Positions 25,395 through 35,116 of a stretch of DNA of 64,000 nucleotides are shown here, in pieces. Made by a program: the position numbers and the translations under genes. The first letter of the stretch is position 1. Each line of letters opens with the position of its first letter. Under the pieces are notes generated by a model. The model was not told the origin of the DNA and did no database searches. It saw nothing but the letters and a program-made list of their open reading frames with translations. Source of the DNA: Sulfitobacter indolifex (GTDB lineage: Bacteria > Pseudomonadota > Alphaproteobacteria > Rhodobacterales > Rhodobacteraceae); contig NZ_CP084951.1 in NCBI RefSeq assembly GCF_022788655.1, forward strand, positions 1,612,001 through 1,676,000. Reading direction: 5' to 3'.

Positions 25395-26528
25395 GTGGCA
25401 CGAATTGACCGCTACATTCTGTCGCAACTTCTGGTGATGTTCGGCTTTTTCGCGCTGGTGCTGGTGGCGCTGTTTTGGATCAACCGCGCGGTGGTTCTGT
25501 TTGACAGGCTGATCGGCGATGGCCAGTCTGCACTGGTGTTTTTGGAGTTCACGGCCCTTGGCCTGCCCAAGCTCATCGTCACCGTCCTGCCAATCGCGAC
25601 CTTTGCTGCCTCGGTCTATGTCACCAACCGCATGTCGGGCGAATCTGAATTGACCGTGCTTCAGGCCGCAGGCTCTGGGCCGTGGCGGTTGGCGCGGCCA
25701 GTGTTTGTTTTCGGGCTTTGCGTGGGGTTGATGATGACGGCGCTAAGCCATTTTCTGGTTCCCATGGCACAGGGTCAGCTAAAACAACGCGAGGCCGAAA
25801 TCTCGCGCAACCTCACAGCCCAGTTGTTGACCGAGGGAACCTTTCTGCATCCCTCTGACGAGGTTACCTTCTATACCCGCGCCATCGACAACGACGGTGT
25901 GCTGCGCGATGTTTTCCTGTCGGATCGCCGCAAGGCCGATGAGGGGGTGATCTATACCGCCGCCGAAGCCTATCTGGCGCGCAATGGTGACAATACCACG
26001 CTGATTATGCTCAATGGCATGGCGCAGCGGCTCGATACCGAGCAGAACCGGCTGGCCACGGCCAAGTTCCGCGACTTTTCTTTTGATATTTCCCCTTTGG
26101 TCAGCACTGACGATGCAACTGATCAGTCGGTCAGTTCAATGGTGACCCCTGACCTACTGTGGGACTGGGCCGGGCTTGCTGCTCAGCTTGACACCGCGCC
26201 GGGGATCATCGCCGAAGAACTGCACAGTCGCCTCGCCCAACCGCTCTTTTGTATCGTCGCCGCGATGATTGGCTTTGCCACGTTGATCCTTGGCGGCTTC
26301 TCGCGCTTTGGCGTATGGCGGGAAGCGGTGATCGCCTTCGGTCTGCTCATCGCGATTGACGGGCTGCGGGGGACTTTGGTGGTGCAGATACGTGAGACCG
26401 CAGCGCTTTGGCCGCTGGCCTATTTGCCCTCCCTTATTGGGGCCGTCTTGACGCTGGCAATGCTTTGGCAAGCGGCGCACCCGCGCTGGATCAGGCGCCG
26501 TCTGGGTGGCAAGGGGGCGACCGCATGA
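25395..26528 (+). CDS. lptF: LPS export permease LptF
   Basis: LptF is one of two inner-membrane permeases of the LptB2FGC ABC transporter that extracts lipopolysaccharide from the inner membrane. The 377-residue product has the LptF/LptG layout: two or three N-terminal membrane segments (about 10-120), a periplasmic beta-jellyroll (about 125-260), and C-terminal membrane segments. The start is a GTG at 25395, with GGGGGA seven bases upstream. It overlaps lptG by four bases (ATGA). The order lptF-lptG-lptD-surA-pdxA-rsmA is standard for Rhodobacterales. Confidence 0.95.
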   Translation: MARIDRYILSQLLVMFGFFALVLVALFWINRAVVLFDRLIGDGQSALVFLEFTALGLPKLIVTVLPIATFAASVYVTNRMSGESELTVLQAAGSGPWRLARPVFVFGLCVGLMMTALSHFLVPMAQGQLKQREAEISRNLTAQLLTEGTFLHPSDEVTFYTRAIDNDGVLRDVFLSDRRKADEGVIYTAAEAYLARNGDNTTLIMLNGMAQRLDTEQNRLATAKFRDFSFDISPLVSTDDATDQSVSSMVTPDLLWDWAGLAAQLDTAPGIIAEELHSRLAQPLFCIVAAMIGFATLILGGFSRFGVWREAVIAFGLLIAIDGLRGTLVVQIRETAALWPLAYLPSLIGAVLTLAMLWQAAHPRWIRRRLGGKGATA

Positions 26529-27622
26529 TCCTGCATTTCTACTTCGCACGACGCTTTTTCACGAGCTTTATGGTGATCACGGCAGTGCTTGCCGCCTTGG
26601 TGATGCTGGTCGATGGCGTGGATCAGGCGCGGCGTTTTGCTGACGACGATGTCGGCTGGGATCAGGTGCTGGGCATGACACTGCTGAATATGCCGCAGAC
26701 GATCAATATGATCCTGCCGCTGATCATGATCCTCGCCACAGTGGCGCTGTTTATCGGGCTGGCGCGGTCCTCGGAAATGGTGGTGACCCGCGCGGCGGGC
26801 CGCTCTGCCCTGCGGGCGCTGGTGGCGCCGGTAGTGGTGGCGCTGATCATTGGGACGCTGGCGGTGGCCGTGCTTAACCCCATTGTGGCGGCCACCAGCG
26901 AACGGTCCGAGCAGCTGACACAGAAATACCGCTCGAACGGCAGCTCGGCTCTCTCGGTAAGCGACGAAGGGTTGTGGTTGCGCCAAGGGACGGAGGAAGG
27001 TCAGTCGGTTATTCGCGCGTGGCGCACCAACAGCGATGCATCCGTCCTCTATAACGTGACGATCATCAGCTACGATGCCGAGAAAGGCCCGATCCGCCGG
27101 ATTGAGGCCGAGAGCGCGCAACTTAGCGGGGGCGACTGGCAGTTGACCGGGGCAAAAATCTGGCCGCTGGAGGCCGGAGTCAACGCCGAAGGTGCTGCGG
27201 AAGAGCATGAGACACTGACCATCCCCTCATCCCTCACCGTAGAGCGGATCCGCGAGAGCATCGCCCGGGTGGCCGCCGTTTCCATTTATGAGCTGCCCGA
27301 ATTCATTCGCCAGTTGGAACAGGCGGGGTTCAGCACGCGCCAGCATGAGGTCTGGCTGCAGGCCGAATTGGCGCGGCCCTTCTTTCTGGTCGCCATGGTT
27401 CTGGTTGCGAGCGCATTCACCATGCGCCATACCCGCTTTGGGGGGACAGGCGTTGCTGTGCTGGCCTCAATTTTGCTGGGGTTCGGTTTGTATTTCATTC
27501 GCAGTTTCGCACAGATCCTTGGTGAGAACGGCCAGATCCCCGTGACCCTCGCCGCTTGGGCACCGCCCGTGGCTGCGATCTTTCTGGCATTAGGCCTGCT
27601 TTTGCACGCGGAGGATGGCTGA
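26525..27622 (+). CDS. lptG: LPS export permease LptG
   Basis: LptG is the partner permease of LptF. The 365-residue product has the same fold: N-terminal membrane helices (RRFFTSFMVITAVLAALVMLVD), the helix with NMPQTINMILPLIMI that contacts LptB, a periplasmic jellyroll, and C-terminal helices. The frame is open well upstream, but the ATG at 26525 overlaps the lptF stop as ATGA and gives the family N-terminus. The end approaches lptD, whose likely ATG lies one base after the lptG stop, so the three genes are coupled. Confidence 0.95.
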   Translation: MILHFYFARRFFTSFMVITAVLAALVMLVDGVDQARRFADDDVGWDQVLGMTLLNMPQTINMILPLIMILATVALFIGLARSSEMVVTRAAGRSALRALVAPVVVALIIGTLAVAVLNPIVAATSERSEQLTQKYRSNGSSALSVSDEGLWLRQGTEEGQSVIRAWRTNSDASVLYNVTIISYDAEKGPIRRIEAESAQLSGGDWQLTGAKIWPLEAGVNAEGAAEEHETLTIPSSLTVERIRESIARVAAVSIYELPEFIRQLEQAGFSTRQHEVWLQAELARPFFLVAMVLVASAFTMRHTRFGGTGVAVLASILLGFGLYFIRSFAQILGENGQIPVTLAAWAPPVAAIFLALGLLLHAEDG

Positions 27623-27623
27623 C

Positions 27624-29774
27624 ATGCGCGCGGCTCTGGTTGGACTTGCGCTTTGTGTGGCGCCCCTTTCCCTAAATGGGCAAACGGCTCCCGCCGCGGA
27701 CCGGCCCGCCGTTCTTGTGGCCGATCAGGTGTTCATCACCCGCGATAAGGTCTTGGTCGCGCAGGGAAATGTCGAAGCTTTTCAGGGCGAAACGCGGCTG
27801 CGCGCCACGGCAATTCGCTATAATCAGACCACCGGCGCGCTGAGCATTGAAGGGCCGATTGTCCTGTCAGAGGGTGAGAACACAACGATCCTCGCTGATG
27901 CAGCGTCGCTTGATGCGGGGCTGCAATCGGGGTTGCTGCGCGGTGCGCGGATGATCCTTGAGCAGCAATTGCAGCTTGCCGCTGTGCAGATCAATCGGGT
28001 CGAAGGACGCTATAGTCAGCTTTACAAAGCCGCCGTAACATCCTGTAAAGTTTGCGAAGATGGCGAAACGCCGCTTTGGCAGATCCGCGCCAAACGGGTG
28101 GTGCATGACCAGCTGGCGCAGCAGCTTTACTTTGACGAAGCGCAATTCCGCATCAAGAATATCCCGATCTTCTACCTGCCCCGGCTGCGCCTGCCTGATC
28201 CCACATTGGACCGCGCCACAGGCTTTCTGACACCCTCCATCCGCTCTTCGTCGCAGTTGGATGTTGGGCTAAAACTGCCCTATTTCATCAAGATAGGTGA
28301 GCACCGCGACCTCACGCTCACGCCTTATCTGTCATCAGCGACGCGCACGATGGAATTTCGGTATCGACAGGCGTTTGTTGCGGGGCGGATTGAGTTTAAC
28401 GGCGCAATTACACGTGATGATCTGCAACCAGATAAGACGCGCGGCTATCTGTTTGGCACCGGCACCTTTGATCTGCGACGCGACTACAAGCTGTATTTCG
28501 ACATCGAAACCACCAGCGATACGGCCTATCTCAGCGATTATGGCTACTCAGACAAAGACCGTTTGACCAGTGAGTTGACCGTCAGCCGCGCGCGGCGGGA
28601 CCAGTATGTCAGGGCGAGCTTGCTGAATTATCAATCGCTACGAGATGGCGAGGACAATGATTTGCTGCCCAACCTTGTTTTGGATGGCGAATATCAACGA
28701 CGATATTTCCCGACATCGATTGGCGGCGAAGTTCAGCTGTCTCTGGAGGCCCATAGCCACCGTCGGACTTCCGACCTAAGCACCGACGGCGATGGCGATG
28801 GCGAAGCTGATGGGCGCGATGTTTCGCGGATCAACGTCGAGGCCGATTGGCTGCGGCGCTTTACCTTTAACAACGGACTGGTAACCGATTTGCAGGCAGG
28901 GGCGAGCCTTGGTCTGTTCAACATCGCCCAAGACGCCATTTACACCGAACGGCACTATGACCTCGTACCGCACACCTCTGTATCGATGCGCTACCCCATG
29001 CAGCGCCGCGAAGTGAGTGGCGTCGTGCAACAGCTTGAACCTATTGTTCAATTGGGCTGGACTGGTGGCGATCGATTGAACATACCCAACGAAGAAAGCA
29101 CGCTGGTCGAATATGACGAAGGCAATCTCTTGTCGCTCAGCCGCTTTCCCCGGCCCGACCGACGCGAACGGGGCGCGGTCGCGGCCTTTGGTCTGAACTG
29201 GGCACGTCTCAACCCTACCGGGCTCGATGCTGATTTCTCTTTCGGCCATGTGATCCGGGCCAATGCAGATGACGCTTTCACCTTTAGCTCGGGTTTGCAG
29301 GGCACCCGTTCAGATTTCCTGCTGGCTGGCCAATTGCGCAGCGATAACGGCTTGGCGATCATTGGTCGCGGATTGGTGGATGATGATTTTGAGGTCGCAA
29401 AAGCCGAAATGCGCGGTGTCTGGGATTTTAAACGCGGCCAAATCGCAGGCAGCTATGTTTGGCTGCAAGAAGACGCAGCTGAAGACCGCGACGAGAACGT
29501 GTCAGAGATCACCTTTGACGGCAGTTTTTCGATCAATAACCAATGGCAGGCCTCAGCCGACTGGCGCTTTGACCTTGCCGATGAACGCGCGGCGACGGCG
29601 GGACTTGGCCTGAGCTATAACAATGAATGCGTGCAGGTCGACCTTTCCGTCAGCCGCAGTTATTCATCCTCAACAAGTGTTGAGCCCTCAACGGATATCG
29701 GTTTTAACATCGGCCTTAGGGGCTTTGCCGCCAACACCGGAACAGAAAGATACGTACGCTCATGTGGGAAGTAA
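27624..29774 (+). CDS. lptD: LPS assembly outer-membrane protein LptD
   Basis: LptD is the outer-membrane beta-barrel that, with LptE, inserts LPS into the outer leaflet. The 716-residue product has a signal peptide (MRAALVGLALCVAPLSLNGQ), an N-terminal OstA/LptA-like jellyroll (about 30-150) and a long barrel. Cysteines in SCKVCEDGETP and near the end (NNECVQ, RSCGK) could form the plug-barrel disulfides known in E. coli LptD. Two ATGs are possible; GGAGG abuts the one at 27615 but is nine bases from 27624, which also gives the cleaner signal peptide. It overlaps surA by 13 bp. Confidence 0.94.
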   Translation: MRAALVGLALCVAPLSLNGQTAPAADRPAVLVADQVFITRDKVLVAQGNVEAFQGETRLRATAIRYNQTTGALSIEGPIVLSEGENTTILADAASLDAGLQSGLLRGARMILEQQLQLAAVQINRVEGRYSQLYKAAVTSCKVCEDGETPLWQIRAKRVVHDQLAQQLYFDEAQFRIKNIPIFYLPRLRLPDPTLDRATGFLTPSIRSSSQLDVGLKLPYFIKIGEHRDLTLTPYLSSATRTMEFRYRQAFVAGRIEFNGAITRDDLQPDKTRGYLFGTGTFDLRRDYKLYFDIETTSDTAYLSDYGYSDKDRLTSELTVSRARRDQYVRASLLNYQSLRDGEDNDLLPNLVLDGEYQRRYFPTSIGGEVQLSLEAHSHRRTSDLSTDGDGDGEADGRDVSRINVEADWLRRFTFNNGLVTDLQAGASLGLFNIAQDAIYTERHYDLVPHTSVSMRYPMQRREVSGVVQQLEPIVQLGWTGGDRLNIPNEESTLVEYDEGNLLSLSRFPRPDRRERGAVAAFGLNWARLNPTGLDADFSFGHVIRANADDAFTFSSGLQGTRSDFLLAGQLRSDNGLAIIGRGLVDDDFEVAKAEMRGVWDFKRGQIAGSYVWLQEDAAEDRDENVSEITFDGSFSINNQWQASADWRFDLADERAATAGLGLSYNNECVQVDLSVSRSYSSSTSVEPSTDIGFNIGLRGFAANTGTERYVRSCGK

Positions 29775-31000
29775 CGAAACAGACAGTCCGTGCTGGGATG
29801 CGTGGGACTGCCGCGCTCGCCCTTGCCTTGGTTATCGGGCAATCCGCAGCGGCGCAGAACCTCTTTGCGCCAGTGGCCCGTGTGAATGACGAGGCGATTA
29901 CGGGCTACGAAGTTCAGCAGCGCCAGCGCTTTATGCAGCTGATCGGCGCGCCGGGGACGGATTCCAACAGCGTGATCGACAGTCTGATCGAAGACCGGCT
30001 GCGTGGGCAGATCCTTGAGCAAGCAGGCCTTGAAGTGACCCCTGATGGCATACGGGCAGGCATGACTGAATTTGCTGGCCGCGCGGACTTGTCTACCGAA
30101 GAGTTTCTGAAGGTGCTTGGTCAAGCGCAGATCTCCGAAGAGACTTTCCGCGATTTTATCGTCATCAGCGCTGCATGGCGCGACCTGATCCGCGCGCGCT
30201 ATAATGGCCGGGTGAACATCACCGACGAAGAGGTCGAGCGCGCCCTTGGCAGCAGCCGGGGCAACAATGGTTTGCGGGTCCTTTTGTCAGAGATCATCAT
30301 CCCTGCCCCCCCGCAGAATGCCGATCAGGTAAACGCCCTGGCCGAGCGGATCGCGCAGAGCAGTTCCGAGGCTGAGTTTTCCTCCTATGCGAGCCAGTAT
30401 TCCGCCACCGCCTCACGCGAACGCGGCGGCAAAATGCCTTGGACACCGCTTGAGAACCTCCCAGTCAGCCTGCGGCCCATCCTTCTGGCGCTCGCGCCGG
30501 GTGAGGTGACAGCGCCCCTGCCGATCCCGAACGCCGTGGCCCTATTCCAGTTGCGTGGCATCGAAGAGACCGGCAAGCCGAGCGTTGAGTATTCGCAAAT
30601 CGACTATGCCGCCTATTACATCCCCGGTGGCCGCTCTGAGGCGGCTTTGACCCGCGCGGCGCAACTGCGGGGTCAGGTCGACCAATGCGATGATCTATAC
30701 GGAGTTGCCAAGGGTCAGCCCGCGAATGTGCTCGACCGTGGCACCAAGGCGCCGGGTGAGATTCCACAGGATGTGGCCATTGAACTGGCAAAGCTTGATC
30801 CCGGCGAAGTCTCGACCGCGCTGACCCGCGCCAATGGGCAAACGCTGGTGTTCCTGATGCTCTGCAATCGCACGACGGCGGCCAATGCGGACGTGGATCG
30901 CGACGCAGTGGTCAGCTCGATCCGGCAGCGCAAGCTTGAGGGTTTTGCGACGCAACTGCTAGAGCAAGCCCGCGCCGAAGCCCGCATCACCCGCCAATGA
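29762..31000 (+). CDS. surA: periplasmic SurA-type peptidyl-prolyl isomerase/chaperone
   Basis: SurA escorts unfolded outer-membrane proteins across the periplasm to the BAM machine. The 412-residue product has a signal peptide ending near SAAAQ (about residue 31), a SurA N-terminal chaperone domain (VARVNDEAITGYEV...) and at least one parvulin domain (about 170-270), then a degenerate region. The parvulin domain is less well conserved than in E. coli SurA, so chaperone activity may dominate; this is inference. The ATG at 29762 lies inside the lptD end. LptD is a known SurA client, consistent with the shared operon. Confidence 0.9.
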   Translation: MWEVTKQTVRAGMRGTAALALALVIGQSAAAQNLFAPVARVNDEAITGYEVQQRQRFMQLIGAPGTDSNSVIDSLIEDRLRGQILEQAGLEVTPDGIRAGMTEFAGRADLSTEEFLKVLGQAQISEETFRDFIVISAAWRDLIRARYNGRVNITDEEVERALGSSRGNNGLRVLLSEIIIPAPPQNADQVNALAERIAQSSSEAEFSSYASQYSATASRERGGKMPWTPLENLPVSLRPILLALAPGEVTAPLPIPNAVALFQLRGIEETGKPSVEYSQIDYAAYYIPGGRSEAALTRAAQLRGQVDQCDDLYGVAKGQPANVLDRGTKAPGEIPQDVAIELAKLDPGEVSTALTRANGQTLVFLMLCNRTTAANADVDRDAVVSSIRQRKLEGFATQLLEQARAEARITRQ

Positions 31001-31971
31001 GCCGCCCGTCCCGGCCGGTGGCCATCACCTGCGGTGAACCCGCCGGGATCGGCCCCGAAATCGCCGCCCGTGCTTGGGCGGCGCTTTCGGCTGACATCCC
31101 GATGTTCTGGATTGGCGACCCGCGTCACTTGCCCGAGGATGTGCCGCACCGCTTGATCGACAGCCCTGACGACGTTTGCGCGCCAAACGCCGATGCGCTG
31201 CCTGTGCTGTCTCATGCTTTTGACAGTGCCGCCCTCGCCGGTGTGCCGCAACCCGGGCACGCACAGGGGGTGATTGACGTGATCGCCCGCGCGGTCGATC
31301 TGGTGCAGACCGGGGCCGCTTGCGCCATCTGCACCGCACCGATCCACAAGAAAGCCCTGCAAGACGGCGCGAATTTCGCCTATCCCGGCCATACTGAATA
31401 CCTTGCCGCGCTGGCAGGCGTTGAAGATGTTGTGATGATGCTGGCGTCCGACCAGCTGCGCGTCGTGCCTGCCACCATTCACATCGCGCTGGATCAAGTG
31501 CCGCAGGCACTAACCTCCGCGGGCCTGCGCCGCACGATTGAGATCACCGTGCAGGAATTACAGAGCCGCTTTGGCATAGAACGTCCCCGCATTGCCGTCG
31601 CTGGCCTGAACCCCCATGCGGGCGAAGGCGGCAGCATGGGGCGGCAGGAGATCGACTGGATCGCGCCGCTGATTGCAGAGATGCAGAGCGAAGGCTATGC
31701 GCTGATCGGGCCGCTCCCCGCCGATACGATGTTCCACGCCCGCGCCCGCGAAGGCTATGATGCGGCGGTGGCGATGTATCACGACCAAGCGCTGATCCCG
31801 ATCAAGACGCTCGACTTCGACCGGGGCGTGAACGTGACGCTGGGACTGCCCTTCGTGCGCACCTCACCCGATCACGGAACAGCGTTCGACATCGCGGGCC
31901 AAGGGCGCGCCAATCCGACCAGCATGATCGAAGCGATCAAACTGGCATGGCAGATGGGCCAGAAAACATGA
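30997..31971 (+). CDS. pdxA: 4-hydroxythreonine-4-phosphate dehydrogenase
   Basis: PdxA oxidises 4-phosphohydroxy-L-threonine in the DXP-dependent route to pyridoxal phosphate. The 324-residue product has [18 protein letters not shown] at the N-terminus, [21 protein letters not shown], the metal-binding [10 protein letters not shown], and the C-terminal [15 protein letters not shown]. The ATG overlaps the surA stop as ATGA, and its own stop overlaps rsmA the same way. The surA-pdxA-rsmA order is conserved across Proteobacteria, although the three products act in different processes. Confidence 0.97.
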   Translation: MSRPSRPVAITCGEPAGIGPEIAARAWAALSADIPMFWIGDPRHLPEDVPHRLIDSPDDVCAPNADALPVLSHAFDSAALAGVPQPGHAQGVIDVIARAVDLVQTGAACAICTAPIHKKALQDGANFAYPGHTEYLAALAGVEDVVMMLASDQLRVVPATIHIALDQVPQALTSAGLRRTIEITVQELQSRFGIERPRIAVAGLNPHAGEGGSMGRQEIDWIAPLIAEMQSEGYALIGPLPADTMFHARAREGYDAAVAMYHDQALIPIKTLDFDRGVNVTLGLPFVRTSPDHGTAFDIAGQGRANPTSMIEAIKLAWQMGQKT

Positions 31972-32810
31972 GTACAATCGACAACCTTCCGCCGTTGCGT
32001 GAGGTGATCAACACCCACGAGCTGGCCGCGCGAAAATCGCTGGGCCAAAACTTCCTTTTGGACCTGAACCTCACGGCCAAGATCGCGCGGCAGGCCGGTG
32101 ACATGGCCGATTGCGACGTGCTGGAAATTGGCCCCGGCCCCGGTGGCCTGACCCGTGGTCTGCTGGCCGAAGGCGCGCGTCATGTGCTGGCGATTGAAAA
32201 AGACCGCCGGTGTCTGCCCGCGTTGGCCGAAGTGGCGGAACACTACCCTGGCCGTCTGACGGTGATCGAAGGCGATGCGCTGGAGATCGACCCGCTGAGC
32301 CATCTGACCCCGCCGATCCGCGTGGCTGCCAACTTGCCCTATAATGTCGGGACCGAGTTGTTGGTGCGCTGGCTCACCCCGCCGCAATGGCCGCCCTTCT
32401 GGCAGAGCCTTACGTTGATGTTCCAACGCGAAGTGGCCGAACGGATCGTGGCGACGCCCGGCTCCAAAGCCTATGGGCGACTGGCCGTGCTGGCACAGTG
32501 GCGCAGCGATGCGCGGATCGTCATGCAGCTGCCGCCCGGGGCTTTCACGCCGCCGCCCAAAGTATCGTCAAGCGTGGTGCATCTGACCGCCCTGCCCGAG
32601 CCGCGCTATCCGGCTGATCCTGCCGTGCTCAGCCGTGTGGTGGCCATGGCGTTTAATCAACGTCGCAAGATGCTGCGCTCGGCCCTCAAAGGGGCCGCGC
32701 CCGATATCGAAGACCGGCTGATCGCTGCCGGGCTGAAACCTACTGACCGGGCCGAGCAGGTGCCGCTGGAGGGCTTTTGCGCCCTTGCCCGGGAAATTGC
32801 CAAAGGATGA
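31968..32810 (+). CDS. rsmA: 16S rRNA (A1518/A1519) dimethyltransferase
   Basis: RsmA (KsgA) uses SAM to dimethylate two adenines in helix 45 of 16S rRNA late in 30S assembly. The 280-residue product has [10 protein letters not shown], the SAM-binding [15 protein letters not shown], the acidic AIEKD, EGDAL, and the catalytic NLPYNVGT. The C-terminal helical domain includes [12 protein letters not shown]. The ATG at 31968 overlaps the pdxA stop (ATGA); the frame is open slightly upstream. Loss of this gene gives kasugamycin resistance in E. coli. Confidence 0.97.
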   Translation: MSTIDNLPPLREVINTHELAARKSLGQNFLLDLNLTAKIARQAGDMADCDVLEIGPGPGGLTRGLLAEGARHVLAIEKDRRCLPALAEVAEHYPGRLTVIEGDALEIDPLSHLTPPIRVAANLPYNVGTELLVRWLTPPQWPPFWQSLTLMFQREVAERIVATPGSKAYGRLAVLAQWRSDARIVMQLPPGAFTPPPKVSSSVVHLTALPEPRYPADPAVLSRVVAMAFNQRRKMLRSALKGAAPDIEDRLIAAGLKPTDRAEQVPLEGFCALAREIAKG

Positions 32811-32812
32811 AA

Positions 32813-33391
32813 ATGTTCTACCGTCTATTGCTCGTCTGCGCACTGCTGATGGGGCTTTCCGCCTGTGTCCTGCCCCGCAACGGCCCGCCGCCGCCGGGAA
32901 CGGAGGCCGATATCGCGGCGCTGACCCGTGCCATTAGCGGGCTCTCTCCCAACGTGGACCCGGCAGAGGCTGCCCGTGCAGCGCAGATCACCTACCGTCA
33001 TACGCATGAACTGGCGATTGCCTATCAGATCACCGATCCGCCGCTGATCCATAACGTGAAGGTCAACAACGGCAGCAAGCCCCGCGGCCTGTGTTGGCAT
33101 TGGGCAGAGGATCTGGAGAAACGGCTGCTGGCCGAAGGATTTGCCACGCTCGACATGCACCGCGCCATTGCCAATGGCGACACGCGGCTGCTGATTGACC
33201 ATTCCACTGCCATCATCTCGGCCGCGGGGGCGCCGATGCAGGCGGGGATCGTGCTTGATCCATGGCGGCAGAGTGGCGTGCTGTTCTGGTCCCCGGTCAT
33301 GAGCGATCCGCGCTATGATTGGGAGCCGCGCGAAGAAGTGCTGCGGCGCAATGGGCGGGTTAGATATGTGCAGGCAGGGATGGAAGGTTAA
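32813..33391 (+). CDS. lipoprotein of unknown function
   Basis: A 192-residue lipoprotein: hydrophobic start MFYRLLLVCALLMG, then lipobox LSAC with the lipidated cysteine near residue 18. The mature part contains GLCWHWAEDLEKRLL and a later DHSTAIISAAG, a Cys/His pattern that recalls papain-like or transglutaminase-like folds, but I cannot place it in a family. Two ATGs are available. The one at 32807 overlaps the rsmA stop; AAAGGA is better spaced for 32813, which is chosen. It is the last gene of the lpt-surA-pdxA-rsmA run and is followed by a strong terminator. Confidence 0.8.
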   Translation: MFYRLLLVCALLMGLSACVLPRNGPPPPGTEADIAALTRAISGLSPNVDPAEAARAAQITYRHTHELAIAYQITDPPLIHNVKVNNGSKPRGLCWHWAEDLEKRLLAEGFATLDMHRAIANGDTRLLIDHSTAIISAAGAPMQAGIVLDPWRQSGVLFWSPVMSDPRYDWEPREEVLRRNGRVRYVQAGMEG

Positions 33392-33417
33392 GACATCCCG
33401 GCCCGTCCCCCACAAAG

Positions 33418-33449
33418 AAAAAGCCCCGCAATTTGCGGGGCTTTTTTTT
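33418..33449. terminator. strong bidirectional Rho-independent terminator
   Basis: A perfect stem AAAAAGCCCCGCA (33418-33430) with TGCGGGGCTTTTT (33434-33446), a 3-nt loop and eight T in a row on the plus strand. On the minus strand the A run gives the U tract for the DUF4167 gene, whose stop codon overlaps the end of the element. Confidence 0.93.
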
Positions 33450-34065
33450 ATTCTGCGACCTTGGCAGTGTCGCCGTTGCCGTCGCTGCCATTGTCCTGCG
33501 GCTGCGCCTCTGCCGCTTTCGGCTTGGGCTTGCGGCGCGGGGCGCGTTTCGGCTTGGGCTTGCTCTCAGGCGTCTCAACCAGCGTGCTCTCATCGCTGTT
33601 TGTCTCTGCCTCAGTTGGCTGCTGCTGTGGTTGCTGCTGCTCGGGCGCGTTGCCGTGGGCAGGCTGCTGTTCCGCTTGCGGCTCATCGCCCTGCGGCTGG
33701 CCGCCCTGCTGTGCTTCGCGTTCCTGACGCTCGGCACGCTCGCGGTCGCGCTCGGCCTGACGCTCACGGTTCTGGCGTTCCTGCTCCTCGCGGCGCTGGT
33801 CAACCTCGCGCTGTGCTTCGCTCAGCAGACGTAAGTAATGCTCGGCGTGCTGTTGAAAGTTCTCAGCCGCCACGCGGTCATTGCTAAGCTGCGCGTCGCG
33901 GGCCAGCTGGTTGTATTTCTCGATAACCTGCTGCGGCGTGCCGCGCACCTTACCCTCAGGACCGGAGCTGTCGAACACCCGATTGACGACATTGCCGCCG
34001 CCGCCACCATGTGGGGAGCGTTTGCGATTGTTCTTCGACCGGGAGCGTGATCTGGGAGAATTCAT
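33448..34065 (-). CDS. DUF4167 domain protein
   Basis: A 205-residue protein with the DUF4167 core in the first 80 residues: a basic start (RSRSKNNRKRSPHGGGGGNVVNRVFDSSG), then KVRGTPQQVIEKYNQLARDA. A long Arg/Glu/Gln-rich coiled stretch (about 85-125), a Pro/Gln-rich linker and a Lys/Pro-rich tail follow. The composition suggests an RNA- or nucleic-acid-associated, largely disordered protein, but function is unknown. The prfA-prmC-DUF4167 order is frequent in Alphaproteobacteria, which hints at a translation-linked role. About 208 bp separate it from prmC with no gene visible. Confidence 0.9.
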   Translation of the reverse strand: MNSPRSRSRSKNNRKRSPHGGGGGNVVNRVFDSSGPEGKVRGTPQQVIEKYNQLARDAQLSNDRVAAENFQQHAEHYLRLLSEAQREVDQRREEQERQNRERQAERDRERAERQEREAQQGGQPQGDEPQAEQQPAHGNAPEQQQPQQQPTEAETNSDESTLVETPESKPKPKRAPRRKPKPKAAEAQPQDNGSDGNGDTAKVAE

Positions 34066-34273
34066 GGAATGATGTCAGCCTTGTGTGCTGTGTGTCGTTT
34101 ACCGGGGGTGCAAAGCACGTCATCGTCCCGGCTTAAGCGATATGTTGGGCATAATGCCGCGCGGGACCGCCAAAAGCATCCACCGCTGCAACACCTCTGA
34201 CTAACCATGCCAGACAGCCTTGAGCAAGAAGAAATTGCGATCCGACCTGCTAAAGACCCGAATTTTCGCGATT

Positions 34274-35116
34274 TCACGCCGGTTTATCTGCACAAACCAC
34301 ACGTGGGCGGCCATCCAGATCATGCGCCAGCGTCACCCTGCCCCAGCCCGCTTTGGTAAAGATATCTTGTACCGCCTCACCCTGTTGCCAGCCGATTTCG
34401 ACCATGACGCGCCCTTCGGGTGTTAGATAGCCCTGCGCCTCAGTGGCGATGATGCGGTAAATGCTCAGCCCGTCTTGCCCATCGGTCAGCGCCATTTCCG
34501 GCTCATGCTGGCGCAATTCGGGCGAGACATCGGCCATTTCCTCGGCGGCAAGATATGGCGGGTTCGATAGAATCAAATCAAACCGCCCCTCGACCGCGCT
34601 GAACCAATCCGACTGACGAATTTCAGCACGTTCAGCCACGCCGTGCTGCACCGCATTGGCGCTGGCCTGTAGGCAGGCGGCTTCCGATAGGTCCACGCCC
34701 AGCCCCGTGGCCTGTGCCCGTTCGGCCAACAGGGTCACGAGGATACAGCCCGATCCAGTGCCAAGGTCTAAGATACGGTCGAAATGGCTGCCGAGCGCAA
34801 GATCAACAAGCGTCTCTGTTTCTGGCCGTGGATCAAGTACATCGCGGCTGATGCTGAAATCGCGCCCGTAAAACGCACGCCGCCCGATCAATTGCGAAAC
34901 AGGCACCCGAACCGCGCGCAACGCGATCAGTTGCTCAAACCGCTCGGCCACGTCAGGCGCGATCTCTTCGGGCGCAATCAGTGTCACCCGCGCGGCGTCC
35001 ACCGCGGCGGCGTGGGCCAGCAAAAGCCGCGCATCCCGCGCCGGATCAGGCACCCCTGCCGCGCGCAGCCGTCCAGCGGCAGCGGCCATGGCTTGGGCGG
35101 CGGTTTGCGGGCTCAC
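34274..35116 (-). CDS. prmC: release factor glutamine methyltransferase
   Basis: PrmC methylates the glutamine of the GGQ motif in release factors 1 and 2, which raises termination efficiency. The 280-residue product has an N-terminal helical domain, the SAM-binding [16 protein letters not shown], and the catalytic NPPYLAAEE. The start is a GTG at 35116 that overlaps the prfA stop by four bases (GTGA). Coupling with prfA, which encodes its substrate, is the usual arrangement. Confidence 0.96.
   Translation of the reverse strand: MSPQTAAQAMAAAAGRLRAAGVPDPARDARLLLAHAAAVDAARVTLIAPEEIAPDVAERFEQLIALRAVRVPVSQLIGRRAFYGRDFSISRDVLDPRPETETLVDLALGSHFDRILDLGTGSGCILVTLLAERAQATGLGVDLSEAACLQASANAVQHGVAERAEIRQSDWFSAVEGRFDLILSNPPYLAAEEMADVSPELRQHEPEMALTDGQDGLSIYRIIATEAQGYLTPEGRVMVEIGWQQGEAVQDIFTKAGWGRVTLAHDLDGRPRVVCADKPA

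Noticed and set aside
33433..33834. Plus-strand hydrophobic open frame opposite the DUF4167 gene
   Set aside because: It starts inside the terminator and mirrors the Arg/Glu/Gln-rich codons of the real gene, which read as Leu/Ala/Arg on the other strand.
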